Shown: positions 32,918 to 45,293, numbered from the stretch's first letter. The stretch is 64,000 bases of DNA from an uncultured Prevotellaceae bacterium (GCA_900320245.1 ONRP01000022.1:1-64000); one strand, 5' to 3'. Made by a program: numbers and translations. Notes: generated from the sequence alone by a model not told the origin.

Positions 32918-34376
32918 GAACGACGACGAGAATACCAACCTGCTGAGGTCGGTGGACTGGTTCACCATCATCCTCTACCTCATCATGATCGTGGCCGGGG
33001 CGGTGAGCATCTATGCCGCCACCTACGACTACGACAAGGCCAGCATGTTCGACCTGAGCGAGTTCTCGGGCAAGCAGTTCATGTGGGCGGGCTTGTCGTT
33101 CCTCATCGGTTTCTCGCTGCTGTTGATTGACCGGCGCATCTACGAGGCCTATGCCTATCCCCTCTACGGGTTCATGATACTGCTGCTCATCGTCACCAGT
33201 TTCATCGCCCCGGACATCAAGGGCTCACGCTCCTGGCTCGTGTTTGGCTCGGTGAGCCTGCAGCCCGCCGAGTTTGCCAAGACGGCAACGGCGCTGGCCC
33301 TGGCCAAACTGTTCAGCACCTATGGCTTCACCCTCAACGGCTGGCGCAACTATGCCATCGCCATCGGCATCATCGTGCTGCCCATCCTGTGCATCATCCT
33401 CGAGCGCGAGACGGGCACGGCGCTGGTCTACACCGCCCTCATCTTTGTGCTCTATCGCGAGGGCATGTCGGGATTCGTGCTATTTGCCGCCCTGATGGCC
33501 GTGGTCTTCTTTGTCGTGGTGCTGAAGTTTGCCGCCCTCACCTTCATGGGCATTCCCCTGGGCATGGCCATCGCCTTCATCCTGGTGATGGTGCTCATCG
33601 TGGGCATGTTGCTCATCTACTGCCGCTCCTGGATACTCGGGCGCAACGTGCTGCTGGGCTACCTGGCCGCGGGCGCCATCGCCGGCGGACTGGCGCTGGC
33701 GGGAGTCCATGTCAACGGCTACGCCTTCTTCCTGCCCGTCATCATCCTCTCGCTCATCTACCTGCTGTGGGGTATGCTGCACGACGACCTCAAGAAGGTC
33801 CTCATCACCGTGTGCTTTGCCGCAGCAGCCCTCGTGTTCATGTTCACCGTGAGTTTCGCCTTCAACAAGGTGCTCGAGCCCCATCAGCAGAACCGCATCA
33901 AGGTCACCCTGGGCATCGAGGAGGACCTGCGCGGCGCGGGCTACAACGTCAACCAGAGCAAAATCGCCATCGGCAGCGGCGGCATCACCGGCAAAGGCTT
34001 CCTGAACGGCACCCAGACCAAACTCAAGTATGTCCCCGAGCAGCACACCGACTTCATCTACTGCACCATCGGCGAGGAGCAGGGCTTCGTGGGCAGCGTG
34101 GCCGTGCTGGTGCTCTTCCTGGCCCTGATCCTGCGCATCATCACGCTGGCCGAACGCAACCACTCGACCTTTGCGCGTGTCTATGCCTACTGTGTCGCGT
34201 CCTACCTCATCTTCCACCTCGCCGTCAACATCGGCATGGTCATCGGCCTATGCCCCGTCATCGGCATCCCGCTACCCTTCTTCAGTTACGGCGGCTCCTC
34301 GCTGTGGGGATTCACCTTCCTGCTGTTCATCCTGCTGCGCATCGACGCCGACCGCAGCGCCTACGGCTCATGGTAG
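32907..34376 (+). CDS. rodA: Peptidoglycan glycosyltransferase RodA (SEDS)
   Basis: 489 residues, inner membrane, about ten or more hydrophobic helices. SEDS family motifs are visible: IKGSRSWLVFGSVSLQPAEFAK (WI.-G...QPSE-type), GYNVNQSKIAIGSGGITGKGFLNGTQ, VPEQHTDFIYCTIGEEQGFVG (with the DFIFS-type motif) and PLPFFSYGGSSL. It polymerises glycan strands from lipid II with PBP2. An insertion with extra helices around residues 200-290 makes it longer than the ~370-residue E. coli protein, as is common in Bacteroidales. Last gene of the operon. Confidence 0.95.
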   Translation: MEIRNDDENTNLLRSVDWFTIILYLIMIVAGAVSIYAATYDYDKASMFDLSEFSGKQFMWAGLSFLIGFSLLLIDRRIYEAYAYPLYGFMILLLIVTSFIAPDIKGSRSWLVFGSVSLQPAEFAKTATALALAKLFSTYGFTLNGWRNYAIAIGIIVLPILCIILERETGTALVYTALIFVLYREGMSGFVLFAALMAVVFFVVVLKFAALTFMGIPLGMAIAFILVMVLIVGMLLIYCRSWILGRNVLLGYLAAGAIAGGLALAGVHVNGYAFFLPVIILSLIYLLWGMLHDDLKKVLITVCFAAAALVFMFTVSFAFNKVLEPHQQNRIKVTLGIEEDLRGAGYNVNQSKIAIGSGGITGKGFLNGTQTKLKYVPEQHTDFIYCTIGEEQGFVGSVAVLVLFLALILRIITLAERNHSTFARVYAYCVASYLIFHLAVNIGMVIGLCPVIGIPLPFFSYGGSSLWGFTFLLFILLRIDADRSAYGSW

Positions 34377-34681
34377 TTAGGCTCGCGTTGCTCGCAGTTT
34401 AAAGGTTAAGGGTTAGAGGTTAAAGAGGCTGACGCATTGATGCTCGCTGTTTTGTTGAAGACAAGAAAGACAACAAGGACAAACAATTCTTCAACGCCGA
34501 TAATTTAAAAACAACGAGGACAACTAATGACGGCCTGATACAAAAAACGGGTGTGGGGGTTGTCTTTGATGGGGAAGTTGGGGTGGGTTATACTATTCAG
34601 TGGCAGTTTCACGTTAATGAATTAATGGCTAACGGCTAAATGCAACATTGGCATTATTCTTGCCATATAGTATAATGACAG
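34377..34681. other. Repeat-rich intergenic region after rodA
   Basis: It holds a telomere-like repeat block (34381-34450) and a GACAACAAGGACAA-type low-complexity stretch (about 34458-34526). No gene. Confidence 0.55.
34381..34450. repeat. Telomere-like GGTTAGAG repeat block
   Basis: GCTCGCGTTGCTCGCAG followed by degenerate 7-mers (TTTAAAG, GTTAAGG, GTTAGAG, GTTAAAG) and closed by ATGCTCGCTG. It is the reverse-complement orientation of the blocks at 7096-7175 and 9892-9949. Confidence 0.7.
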
Positions 34682-35926
34682 ATGCAACGGCTGCTGAAGA
34701 AATATTGCCTGACAACGGTGTTGTGCGCCCTGTGTGCTACGGGGACGCTCGATGCCGCTCCCGTGCTGCCCTTGCCTGGCGACACAGCCACGGCTCCCGA
34801 ACAGGAAGACCCGGTGCGCGTGAGCCTGGTGACTTTCTATCCCGGCAGCGAGCCGCACAACATCTGGGGACACAGCGAGATACGCGTCCAGCAGGGCTCC
34901 ACTGACCTGTACTTCAACTACGGGGTGTTTGACTTTCAGGCACCTGCGTTCATGTGGCGCTTCATGCTGGGTGAGACGGACTATATGTGTGTGCCCGTGC
35001 CACGGTCCTATGCCACACTGGGCATGGAAGAGCGCCGCATGGTGGAGCAGGAACTCAACCTGCCCCAGGACAGGGCGATTGCCGTGAGGGACTTCCTGTG
35101 GAACAATGCGCAGCCCGAGAACCGCGTCTATCGTTATAAATTCCTGAGCGACAACTGCTCTACTCGACCCCGCGACATCATCGAGATGGCGGCTGGCGAC
35201 GGGCTGCGATATCCGGCGATGGGCGACACGACTGTCACCTATCGTGACATTTTGGCACGCTACTGCCGCAACTATGCCTGGGAAAAGTTCGGCATCGACC
35301 TGGTGCTGGGCTGGGACGTGGACACGGTCATCGACCAGCGCGCCGCGATGTTTATCCCGATGCTGCTGATGGATGCCGTGGCCGATGCCACCATCACGAC
35401 CGACAGCACCACCCTGCCGCTGGTCAAGGCCACCACCGTGCCCATCGACAAGAGCACCGAAGGCAACGTGAGGCCTCCCACGCCGTGGTACGCCTCGCCG
35501 ATGGCCGTCGCTCTGCTCGTGACGGCGCTGACGCTGCTCGTGACGGGCCGCGACTGGCGCCGCCGCGACGTGTCGCGCTGGTTTGACACCCTGCTGTTCA
35601 CCGCGGCCGGGCTGGCAGGCTGCATCCTGTTTTTCCTGATTTTCTACTCCACACACGAGGCCACCTCGCCCAACATCAACATCGCATGGCTGCACCCGCT
35701 GCTGCTCTTGCTCGCCGTGCTCCCGTGGTTCAAGAAGACCCGCGGCGCGGCGCGCTTGCTGCATGCCCTGAACGCGGTCATCGTGGCCCTGCTGATGCTG
35801 GCCTGGCCGTGGCAGCCCCAGGTGGGCAACCTGGCCTTCTTCCCGCTGATGACGTCGCTGGTGGTGCGCTCGGCAACCAACGTGCTGCTGGGCAGCCAGA
35901 CGACGCGCGGCCCGACTTCTCTTTAG
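34682..35926 (+). CDS. DUF4105 (Lnb-like) envelope protein with C-terminal membrane helices
   Basis: 414 residues. A signal peptide (about 1-25, ALCATGTLDAA) leads into a DUF4105 domain: VTFYPGSEPHNIWGHSEIRV, LYFNYGVFDF and YKFLSDNCSTRPRDII with the conserved His and the NCS Cys, a papain-like arrangement. The C-terminal ~150 residues contain about four transmembrane helices (AVALLVTALTLLV, LLFTAAGLAGCILFFLIFY, LHPLLLLLAVLPWF, VIVALLMLAW). Probably an inner-membrane protein with a periplasmic thiol-hydrolase-like domain; substrate unknown. It stands between the rodA operon and secA without close coupling. Confidence 0.82.
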   Translation: MQRLLKKYCLTTVLCALCATGTLDAAPVLPLPGDTATAPEQEDPVRVSLVTFYPGSEPHNIWGHSEIRVQQGSTDLYFNYGVFDFQAPAFMWRFMLGETDYMCVPVPRSYATLGMEERRMVEQELNLPQDRAIAVRDFLWNNAQPENRVYRYKFLSDNCSTRPRDIIEMAAGDGLRYPAMGDTTVTYRDILARYCRNYAWEKFGIDLVLGWDVDTVIDQRAAMFIPMLLMDAVADATITTDSTTLPLVKATTVPIDKSTEGNVRPPTPWYASPMAVALLVTALTLLVTGRDWRRRDVSRWFDTLLFTAAGLAGCILFFLIFYSTHEATSPNINIAWLHPLLLLLAVLPWFKKTRGAARLLHALNAVIVALLMLAWPWQPQVGNLAFFPLMTSLVVRSATNVLLGSQTTRGPTSL

Positions 35927-35965
35927 TTAGGGGTGAGAAGTGAGGAGTTAGGGGTGAGAGCCCAA
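35927..35965. repeat. GTTAGGGGTGAG short repeat
   Basis: Two copies of AGTTAGGGGTGAGA around AGTGAGG just after the DUF4105 stop; related in style to the other 7-mer blocks. Confidence 0.5.
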
Positions 35966-36046
35966 AATCTTAGCGTTCTTGCCACCAACCCATCCCCCAA
36001 AAACCAAAAATCACTGTATCATTGCAGTTAATCGGCTAAAAAAGTG

Positions 36047-36054
36047 TATCTTTG
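36047..36054 (+). promoter_or_regulatory. -7 box TATCTTTG for secA
   Basis: TATCTTTG with TTG at 36022-36024 (22-nt spacing), 79 nt before the ATG. Confidence 0.55.
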
Positions 36055-36132
36055 CCGTTTGAATGACTGAGATGCAAGATTTTGCGTCTCCACAAAATAC
36101 GAAAAAACTAAAATCAGATATCTAAATAACAA

Positions 36133-39462
<3,330 letters not shown>

Positions 39463-39481
39463 CCCAGCCAACAAATACAAC

Positions 39482-39513
39482 TCACGCCAGCCCCCACACG
39501 GGGGTTGGCGTGA
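39482..39513 (+). terminator. Terminator hairpin after secA
   Basis: Stem TCACGCCAgCCCCC / GGGGGtTGGCGTGA with ACAC loop, followed by TTGCTTT. Confidence 0.8.
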
Positions 39514-39546
39514 TTGCTTTACTGGATGGGGCTGGACGGACTGGAC

Positions 39547-39591
39547 TATCTAGAATATCTAGAGTATCTAGAGTATCTAGAGCATCTGGAT
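39547..39591. repeat. 9-bp TATCTAGAG tandem repeat
   Basis: TATCTAGAA, then TATCTAGAG three times, then a degenerate CATCTGGAT, abutting the 3' end of the next minus-strand gene. Confidence 0.8.
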
Positions 39592-40337
39592 CAGGGTAAC
39601 TCGTCGTCGATGATGAGACGGAGCCACTGGGCGGTGGTCAAGGGGATGGGACCTGCAGGCTCGGTGGACATGAGGCGCTCGTTGAGTTCGAGCAACAGGG
39701 GGCGGGCATCGCTCTCGCCGGCACGCGCGATGATGGCATGCGCCTCGGGCGTGGCCCGTTCCATCACAGCCAACGACGAGGGCCTCAACAGGTAACTGCG
39801 CCAGTAGAGCCAGTAGGCAAAATCATAGATGCGCTGGGCGTCCTCGGGATTGTCAAGGTCCAACTCGGCGGCAATGCAGTACTGACGCGGCACGGGGGCA
39901 TGCTCATACTCCTCGTCGAGCAGCATGTAGAAGGCCGTCGCCAGGGCTTCCAGTTCAGTGTCGTGCGGATCCAGGGCCGCGCCCTCGTCGGTTCCGGCAA
40001 CCGACCACCATATCACATAGCGCACGTCGTCGCGGTTCAGTTCATAGTCGGTATAGTCCCCGCTGCGGCCGTAATGGGGCAGCGGACTGCCATGACGCGC
40101 GTTGTGCAGGCGCGTGAACGAGCGCCACAGGCCGCCATCGGCCACCACATCCTGATAATAGCCGGTCACCGCCAGCACCACGTCGCGACGCACCTCGTCG
40201 TTCAAGCCACGCAGCCACGGCGACTCGTCCCACAACTTAGCCAGGCGCAAAGCCACCCACAGGTAGAAACGGTCGGTCAGTTCCACCTGCGGCGCACCGG
40301 GCTGTCGCTCCATATAATCCTTAACGCTGATTTCCAT
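39591..40337 (-). CDS. Conserved-looking hypothetical protein
   Basis: 248 residues, soluble and acidic, no signal or membrane segment. Mostly helical with Trp/Tyr-rich stretches (YLWVALRLAKLWDESPWLRGL, DVRYVIWWSVAGTDEG, IYDFAYWLYWRSYLL). I do not recognise the family. The 3' end runs into the TATCTAGAG repeat region. It lies downstream of tRNA-Thr on the same strand but a terminator (40358-40390) separates them. Coding character is supported by length and composition like its neighbours. Confidence 0.65.
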   Translation of the reverse strand: MEISVKDYMERQPGAPQVELTDRFYLWVALRLAKLWDESPWLRGLNDEVRRDVVLAVTGYYQDVVADGGLWRSFTRLHNARHGSPLPHYGRSGDYTDYELNRDDVRYVIWWSVAGTDEGAALDPHDTELEALATAFYMLLDEEYEHAPVPRQYCIAAELDLDNPEDAQRIYDFAYWLYWRSYLLRPSSLAVMERATPEAHAIIARAGESDARPLLLELNERLMSTEPAGPIPLTTAQWLRLIIDDELP

Positions 40338-40357
40338 CTGCTCTGTTCCTTAAATTT

Positions 40358-40390
40358 AAAAAAGACGGGAAAACAAATCGTCTTCCCGTC
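40358..40390 (-). terminator. Intrinsic terminator after tRNA-Thr
   Basis: Minus strand: GACGGGAA, 11-nt loop, TTCCCGTC, then TTTTTT. Confidence 0.8.
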
Positions 40391-40400
40391 CCTTCACTCG

Positions 40401-40473
40401 AGCCGCGAGCGGGACTCGAACCCGCGACCTTTTCGTTACGAATGAAATGCTCTACCGACTGAGCTATTGCGGC
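40401..40473 (-). tRNA. tRNA-Thr (anticodon CGT)
   Basis: 73 nt. The minus strand reads GCCGCAA TA GCTC AGTCGGTA GAGC A, an anticodon loop TTCGTAA (anticodon CGT), a T arm GCGGG TTCGAGT CCCGC, and a 3' acceptor strand with one A-C mismatch. CCA is not encoded. It reads ACG codons. Confidence 0.93.
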
Positions 40474-40505
40474 TTGGTGCACTGCGATGATTTGCAATGC
40501 GGGTG

Positions 40506-40537
40506 CAAAGGTAGCACTATTTTTCCAATCCAGCAAA
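40506..40537 (-). promoter_or_regulatory. Promoter of tRNA-Thr
   Basis: Minus strand: TTTG, 20-nt spacer, TACCTTTG; 33 nt before the tRNA. Confidence 0.7.
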
Positions 40538-40539
40538 CT

Positions 40540-41946
40540 TTAGTTCACAATTTGTTTGCTGTAGGTGATTTTGATCTTCGCCTTATCGAGTAGCAGCCTG
40601 ACGATGGCCGGACGTGAAACCATAGGAGAAATCTTGGTCACCGTCGTCGTCGAACCGGAATAGTAGTTACGACTATAGGTGTACTCGGTCACGTCCACCG
40701 GAGTGATGGTGAAGTTGATGTCCTCCTCGGTGGCGATGCCTCCCTTGTTGTTGATGATGTCCAGGATGTAGTTGCGCAGGCCGCTGAAGTAATAACTCTT
40801 GGACCTGGGCTGATAGACGGCATAGAACGAGTCCTTGTTGTTGGCCAGGCTGTCACCGTTGATGAAGTTGTCCTTCTGGGACGTCTTCACCATCAACAGA
40901 TAGGTGGGCGGCTGGATATCGTACTCGGTTTCGGGGATGCTGACAGGCAGTTCCAGCGACAACGTGTTGATGATTGACTGGCTACCGGTCGCATTGTTGC
41001 GGTACTTGTCGATAATCTCCTGAATCGGGAAGCGCACCTGCACCTCATAGCCTGCGGGAGCGACAATCAGGGCATCGCCTGCATCCACCATCTGGGTAAT
41101 GGCATCATCGGGTATGTAACGGATGATGTTGTTCGAGGTGACCTCGGGGGTCGACGCCAGATAGGACTGGCAGAATGTCGAGTCGGCCTCGGTCGTGTCG
41201 TTCAGCCACACGTGCTTGCGGTAGTACACGTCGAGTTCGGTAGCCTTGATGTTCATCACATGGCCGCTGCCAAAACTGTTGGTGATGTAGATGCCCGGGA
41301 AGATGTCGGCAAACGACCTGGGCGACACGAATTTCTCGGGATTGGTGATATAGGCATCGAACAACTCGGTACCCAGCGATGACGGCATCGAGACCGAAAT
41401 CACGCGCACGGTGTCATAGGTAAGGGTTCCGGTGACATAGGAGGTCGACACCTCGAGCCAGCCCGACGAGGGCGAATAGGATTCGGAAGCCAGCAGGTCG
41501 GCATCGCTATAGTAGCCTGTGGGGTCAAAGTCGCTGAAGATGGGGCTGGGCAACGACTTGTTCAGGCGGTAGATGTTCAACCGCATCGGGGCCAGCGAGT
41601 CGCCCGTGAAACCCTGACGGTAAGGCAAACGCAACTTGAGACGGCACGAGTCGATATTTGACGCCGTGATGCCGGTGGTGTCGATGTTCATGGCGGGCAT
41701 CCACATCGTCACGGCCTCGGCACTGAGGCTGCCATAACCGTCGGCCTGCAGCACGCCCAGCATCTTGGTGCTGGTGCGCATCTGCACACGGTCGTTGAGC
41801 ACCGAGTGCCCCGTGATGACAAATGATGAATCCTCGATAATTGACGAAACGCTGTCGGTGATGCTCACGCCAATCGTCTCGTCGGTACATGCGTACAGGC
41901 CGACCAGCGCGGCCGCTGCCAGTATCACATTGACCAATTTTTTCAT
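40540..41946 (-). CDS. DUF4270 family lipoprotein
   Basis: 468 residues. A lipoprotein signal with lipobox GLYAC (Cys20) predicts attachment to the outer membrane. The remainder is the beta-rich DUF4270 domain found in Bacteroidota, often beside glycogen/starch synthase genes as here (54-bp gap to the upstream glgA-like gene, same strand). Recognisable stretches are FVITGHSVLNDRVQMRTST near the start and IDSCRLKLRLPY. Function unknown; T9SS or surface association has been considered for the family but is not demonstrated here. Confidence 0.82.
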   Translation of the reverse strand: MKKLVNVILAAAALVGLYACTDETIGVSITDSVSSIIEDSSFVITGHSVLNDRVQMRTSTKMLGVLQADGYGSLSAEAVTMWMPAMNIDTTGITASNIDSCRLKLRLPYRQGFTGDSLAPMRLNIYRLNKSLPSPIFSDFDPTGYYSDADLLASESYSPSSGWLEVSTSYVTGTLTYDTVRVISVSMPSSLGTELFDAYITNPEKFVSPRSFADIFPGIYITNSFGSGHVMNIKATELDVYYRKHVWLNDTTEADSTFCQSYLASTPEVTSNNIIRYIPDDAITQMVDAGDALIVAPAGYEVQVRFPIQEIIDKYRNNATGSQSIINTLSLELPVSIPETEYDIQPPTYLLMVKTSQKDNFINGDSLANNKDSFYAVYQPRSKSYYFSGLRNYILDIINNKGGIATEEDINFTITPVDVTEYTYSRNYYSGSTTTVTKISPMVSRPAIVRLLLDKAKIKITYSKQIVN

Positions 41947-42000
41947 ATTCCGAAAATGATAAAGAGACTATTAAGAACCAGGAGGCGGGGACACTGAGGC

Positions 42001-42804
42001 TCAGTCACCCAAAGTGCTGTAGAAATCATACACCTTGTTGACGTCATCGTCGTCGGCAAACTGCAACTGGGGCAATGCCGAGGCGGCCTCAAGGACGGTG
42101 TCGCTCAATCCTGACTCGCAGTGGATAACGGCATCGCTGTACTTGAGCGAGTAGCACATCAGGTCGTCATAGGTGAGTTCCTTGCCGGCGATGGGCTTGA
42201 GCGCGTTCTTGGGAATACCGTCCATGTGCATCTTCTCGCTGAGGCGGCTGTCCAGGGGCTCCGACAGTTGCTCGTTGAACAACGCGGTCACAATCTTGGC
42301 ATCGCGGAACGAGGGGTCGTCGCCATAGAGCGAGCGGATGTAAACCGGTGCCAGGGCCGAAATCCAGCCCGTGCATTGGATGATATCGGGTACCCAACGC
42401 ATCTTGCGGATCGACTCGATGACGGCGCGGACATAGAACATGCTGCGCTCGTCGTTGTCCTTGGGCGAACAGTTCATCTCCAACTCGTCGATGCGGTTGC
42501 TGGCGAAGTAGTCCTCGTTATAGATGAAATAAACCTGGAAATGGGCCTGCTGCAAGGTAGCGACCTTGATGATCAGGGGGTGGTCGGTATCATCGATGAT
42601 GATGTTCATGCCCGAGAGCCTGATCATCTCGTGCAACTGGTTGCTGCGCTCGGCTATCATGCCGTATTTGGGCATGAAGGTACGCTCCTCGACGCCATGC
42701 TCTTTGATGCACTGGGGGAACAGGCGGCCAATCTGCGACAGGCGCCGTTCGGGAACGTAGGGCGCGATTTCCTGCGATATGAATAAGACTTTCTTTACAT
42801 CCAT
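42001..42804 (-). CDS. Half-length glycogen/starch synthase-like protein (GT5 N-terminal domain)
   Basis: 267 residues from MDVKKVLFISQEIAPYVPE, with only the N-terminal Rossmann half of a GT5 glycosyltransferase (full GlgA is ~480 residues). The usual opening K.G motif of GlgA (KTGGLADV) is replaced by ERRLSQIGRLFPQ. CTGWISALAPVYIRSLY corresponds to the HDWH region but the His-Asp pair is absent. It is therefore probably not a complete synthase and may be regulatory or accessory. The Met at 42840 is excluded by the -7 box at 42829-42836. Operon with DUF4270 downstream. Confidence 0.75.
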   Translation of the reverse strand: MDVKKVLFISQEIAPYVPERRLSQIGRLFPQCIKEHGVEERTFMPKYGMIAERSNQLHEMIRLSGMNIIIDDTDHPLIIKVATLQQAHFQVYFIYNEDYFASNRIDELEMNCSPKDNDERSMFYVRAVIESIRKMRWVPDIIQCTGWISALAPVYIRSLYGDDPSFRDAKIVTALFNEQLSEPLDSRLSEKMHMDGIPKNALKPIAGKELTYDDLMCYSLKYSDAVIHCESGLSDTVLEAASALPQLQFADDDDVNKVYDFYSTLGD

Positions 42805-42828
42805 GTCCTTATCTTCTTTTTTAATATG

Positions 42829-42836
42829 CAAAGATA
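42829..42836 (-). promoter_or_regulatory. -7 box TATCTTTG for the GT5-like/DUF4270 operon
   Basis: CAAAGATA on the plus strand, 25 nt upstream of the chosen ATG. Confidence 0.55.
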
Positions 42837-42957
42837 GCAATTTTTTTCCGTTTTAGCGGCTTTTTAACTACCACAATAGTGCATTTTAAGTAAAAAATGC
42901 CCCTTTTTAACATCTTCTAAATCTTTTCAGCCGACTTTTGGGCACCCTCAAGACATA

Positions 42958-43003
42958 AAGGCGGGAGAGCACTTCCTTCTATCAGGAAACGCCCTCCCTC
43001 TTT
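42958..43003 (-). terminator. Hairpin after the CpxP-like gene
   Basis: Minus strand: GGGAGGGCGTTTCCT pairs imperfectly with AGGAAGTGCTCTCCC; short T run after. Confidence 0.45.
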
Positions 43004-43068
43004 CAAAACACACACACGATTAAATTACTCTCCATTACATTGTTGCAACGGGGCTTGCTTGACTGTTC

Positions 43069-43521
43069 TCAATCACAGCAACGCCTTTTGCATTCACGCT
43101 TGGTCGACTTGTGGCCGGCGTCATGGCGGTGGCCACGCTCTCCCCTGTGCTGCTTGAACTCGGCAAACTTGGTTGCCTGTTCGGGAGTGAGCAGCGCTTC
43201 AATCTTGGCATCGGTCTCGGCACGACGGGCCTTCATCTGCTCGTGGCGGGCCTTCCTGGCCGACTCGTCGGGTCGGGCCTGTTGCTGCCCCTCGGGCGAC
43301 ATCGACCGGTGCTCTTGCTTCATGGTCTCCATCTCCTGTGAATAGATCTTGGAGACCTCGGCCTTCTGGGCCTCGGTAAGTTCCAGAACCTTGGCCAGTT
43401 TCTCGACGCGGCGCTCAACCATCTGCTCGGGACTGCCATGGTCCTTGTGGTGGCGAGGCTGTTGTGCATTCATAGCAATGCCCATCAGGGCAACAATCAT
43501 TACTAAAACAATCTTTTTCAT
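43069..43521 (-). CDS. Periplasmic CpxP/Spy-like helical protein (DUF4890-like)
   Basis: 150 residues with a signal peptide (MKKIVLVMIVALMGIAMNAQ). The mature part is helical and charged: EQMVERRVEKLAKVLELTEAQKAEVSKIY, then IEALLTPEQATKFAEF. The paired LTxAQ/LTPEQ motifs resemble Spy/CpxP LTxxQ repeats of periplasmic chaperones or stress sensors. The tail is His/Arg/Cys-rich (HRHDAGHK, KRRCCD), suggesting metal binding. Monocistronic; function inferred only from the fold class. Confidence 0.75.
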   Translation of the reverse strand: MKKIVLVMIVALMGIAMNAQQPRHHKDHGSPEQMVERRVEKLAKVLELTEAQKAEVSKIYSQEMETMKQEHRSMSPEGQQQARPDESARKARHEQMKARRAETDAKIEALLTPEQATKFAEFKQHRGERGHRHDAGHKSTKRECKRRCCD

Positions 43522-43831
43522 TTTGGTTGTGGTGTTTTGGATGAATAGTGTTAACTGTAGAGAAAAAAATCTATTTCTCGCCTACAAAGGAATATATAAT
43601 ATTTCAATTAAAAAAACGCCTTTCGGTCACTTCGTGACCAATCGGCAAAACACGTTGACAAACACCAAAAAAATCAAGACCAAAAAAACACGCCCCCCTG
43701 GCACGAACCCCCCTCCCGACGGCCTCTTATCCTAAAAAATCGTCAATAAATCAAAAAAAATGTGTTACAGCGCACATCATAACAAAAAACTGCTTATATT
43801 TGCAAGTTGATAAGGATAAAAAAGATTGGTA
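43522..43831. other. Divergent AT-rich intergenic region before nagA
   Basis: Holds a -7 box for nagA at 43795-43802. Low-complexity A/C stretches but no recognised element. Confidence 0.45.
43795..43802 (+). promoter_or_regulatory. -7 box TATATTTG for nagA
   Basis: TATATTTG 30 nt before the ATG; no clear -33. Confidence 0.5.
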
Positions 43832-45022
43832 ATGCTCACACAAATCTATAATGGCCATGTGCTCACCCCTGAGGGCTGGATTAACGGCGGTTCGGTAATC
43901 GTCGAGGACAGCCGCATCAAGGAGGTGACCAAGAGCAGCCGCCTGCTGGGCGGCATGGACAAGGCCATTGACGCCCACGGGATGCACATCGTGCCCGGCG
44001 GCATCGACCTCCACTGCCATGGCGGCGGCGGTTGCGACTTCCAGGAGTGCACGCGCGAGGCCTTCGAGACGGTGGCCGCGACCCACCTGCGCCACGGCAC
44101 CACAGCCATCTATGCCACCTTATCCTCGTCGCCCATCGACATGATGGAGCGAGCCTGCCAGACGTGTGACGAACTGATGAAATTGCCCAACTCCACCATC
44201 ATGGGCATGCACATGGAAGGCCCTTACCTGAACCCGAGCAAAGCGGGAGCCCAGATGCCCGAAATCATCCGCATCCCCGAGCCCGATGAGTACCGCCACA
44301 TCGTCGAGGACTTTGACTGCATGCGGCGCTGGGACACCGCGCCTGAACTGCCGGGTGCCGTCGAGATGGGACGCTACATCACCGGCAAGGGCATTGTCGC
44401 CGCGATTGCCCACACGGCAGCCGAGTATGACCACGTCAAGGCCGCCTGGGACGCCGGCTACACGCTGGCCACCCACTTCTACAACGCCATGCCGGGATTC
44501 CACAACGTGCGCGAGTTCAAGCATGCGGGCACCGTCGAGAGCATCTATCTGCTCGAGGACATGGCCGTCGAGGTCATTGCCGACGGCATCCACGTGCCCT
44601 CAACCCTGCTCAACCTGGTCTATCACATGAAGGGCGTGGAACGCACCGCACTGTGCACCGACGCGCTGGCCGTGACCGACAGCGACAGCGAACACGCCTT
44701 CGACCCCCGAGTCATCATCGAGGACGGCGTCTGCAAACTCTCGGACCGCAGTGCGCTGGCAGGCAGCATCGCCACGATGGACCGCCTGGTCAAGACGATG
44801 GTGCGCGTTGTCGACGTGCCGCTGCAGGATGCCGTGCGCATGGCCAGCGAGACACCGGCACGCATCATGGGCATCTATGACCGCAAGGGCTCACTGCAGC
44901 GCGGCAAGGACGCCGACATCATGATGCTCGACAACGATATCAACCTGCGGGGCGTTTACTCGATGGGCGCCTTTGTCAAGGGCAGCGACCACATCGCCCC
45001 GGCCGAAATCGTCACCCGATAA
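43832..45022 (+). CDS. nagA: N-acetylglucosamine-6-phosphate deacetylase
   Basis: Hydrolyses GlcNAc-6-P to GlcN-6-P and acetate in amino-sugar catabolism or cell-wall recycling. 396 residues, amidohydrolase superfamily. Metal and substrate residues are visible in GGIDLHCHGGGGCDF, MHMEGPYLNPSKAGAQ (metal-binding Glu), IAHTAAEYDHV, ATHFYNAMPGFH (His, Asn) and CTDALAVTDSD (catalytic Asp). The ATG at 43832 is preferred over the TTG at 43826. No nagB or transporter is adjacent. Confidence 0.93.
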   Translation: MLTQIYNGHVLTPEGWINGGSVIVEDSRIKEVTKSSRLLGGMDKAIDAHGMHIVPGGIDLHCHGGGGCDFQECTREAFETVAATHLRHGTTAIYATLSSSPIDMMERACQTCDELMKLPNSTIMGMHMEGPYLNPSKAGAQMPEIIRIPEPDEYRHIVEDFDCMRRWDTAPELPGAVEMGRYITGKGIVAAIAHTAAEYDHVKAAWDAGYTLATHFYNAMPGFHNVREFKHAGTVESIYLLEDMAVEVIADGIHVPSTLLNLVYHMKGVERTALCTDALAVTDSDSEHAFDPRVIIEDGVCKLSDRSALAGSIATMDRLVKTMVRVVDVPLQDAVRMASETPARIMGIYDRKGSLQRGKDADIMMLDNDINLRGVYSMGAFVKGSDHIAPAEIVTR

Positions 45023-45077
45023 CCCCCCGACAAGGACCAACATGGCAAAAAAAATCTTCGTTTTTTTGCCTTAAATC

Positions 45078-45108
45078 TTGCACAAGAGTAAAAATGGTAT
45101 TATCTTTG
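45078..45108 (+). promoter_or_regulatory. Promoter of tRNA-His
   Basis: TTG 45078-45080, 20-nt spacer, TATCTTTG 45101-45108; 31 nt before the tRNA. Confidence 0.7.
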
Positions 45109-45139
45109 CACCCGCGTTTAAGAGAAAGCGCTTTACATG

Positions 45140-45213
<74 letters not shown>

Positions 45214-45220
45214 CTAAACA

Positions 45221-45257
45221 AAAACTGCACCGCTAAGGCGATGCAGTTTTTTGTTTT
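45221..45257 (+). terminator. Terminator after tRNA-His
   Basis: AAAACTGCA / TGCAGTTTT stem followed by TTGTTTTT. Confidence 0.75.
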
Positions 45258-45293
45258 TATGCCCCAGGCTGATAGCCTGGACTCCGGCGGGCC

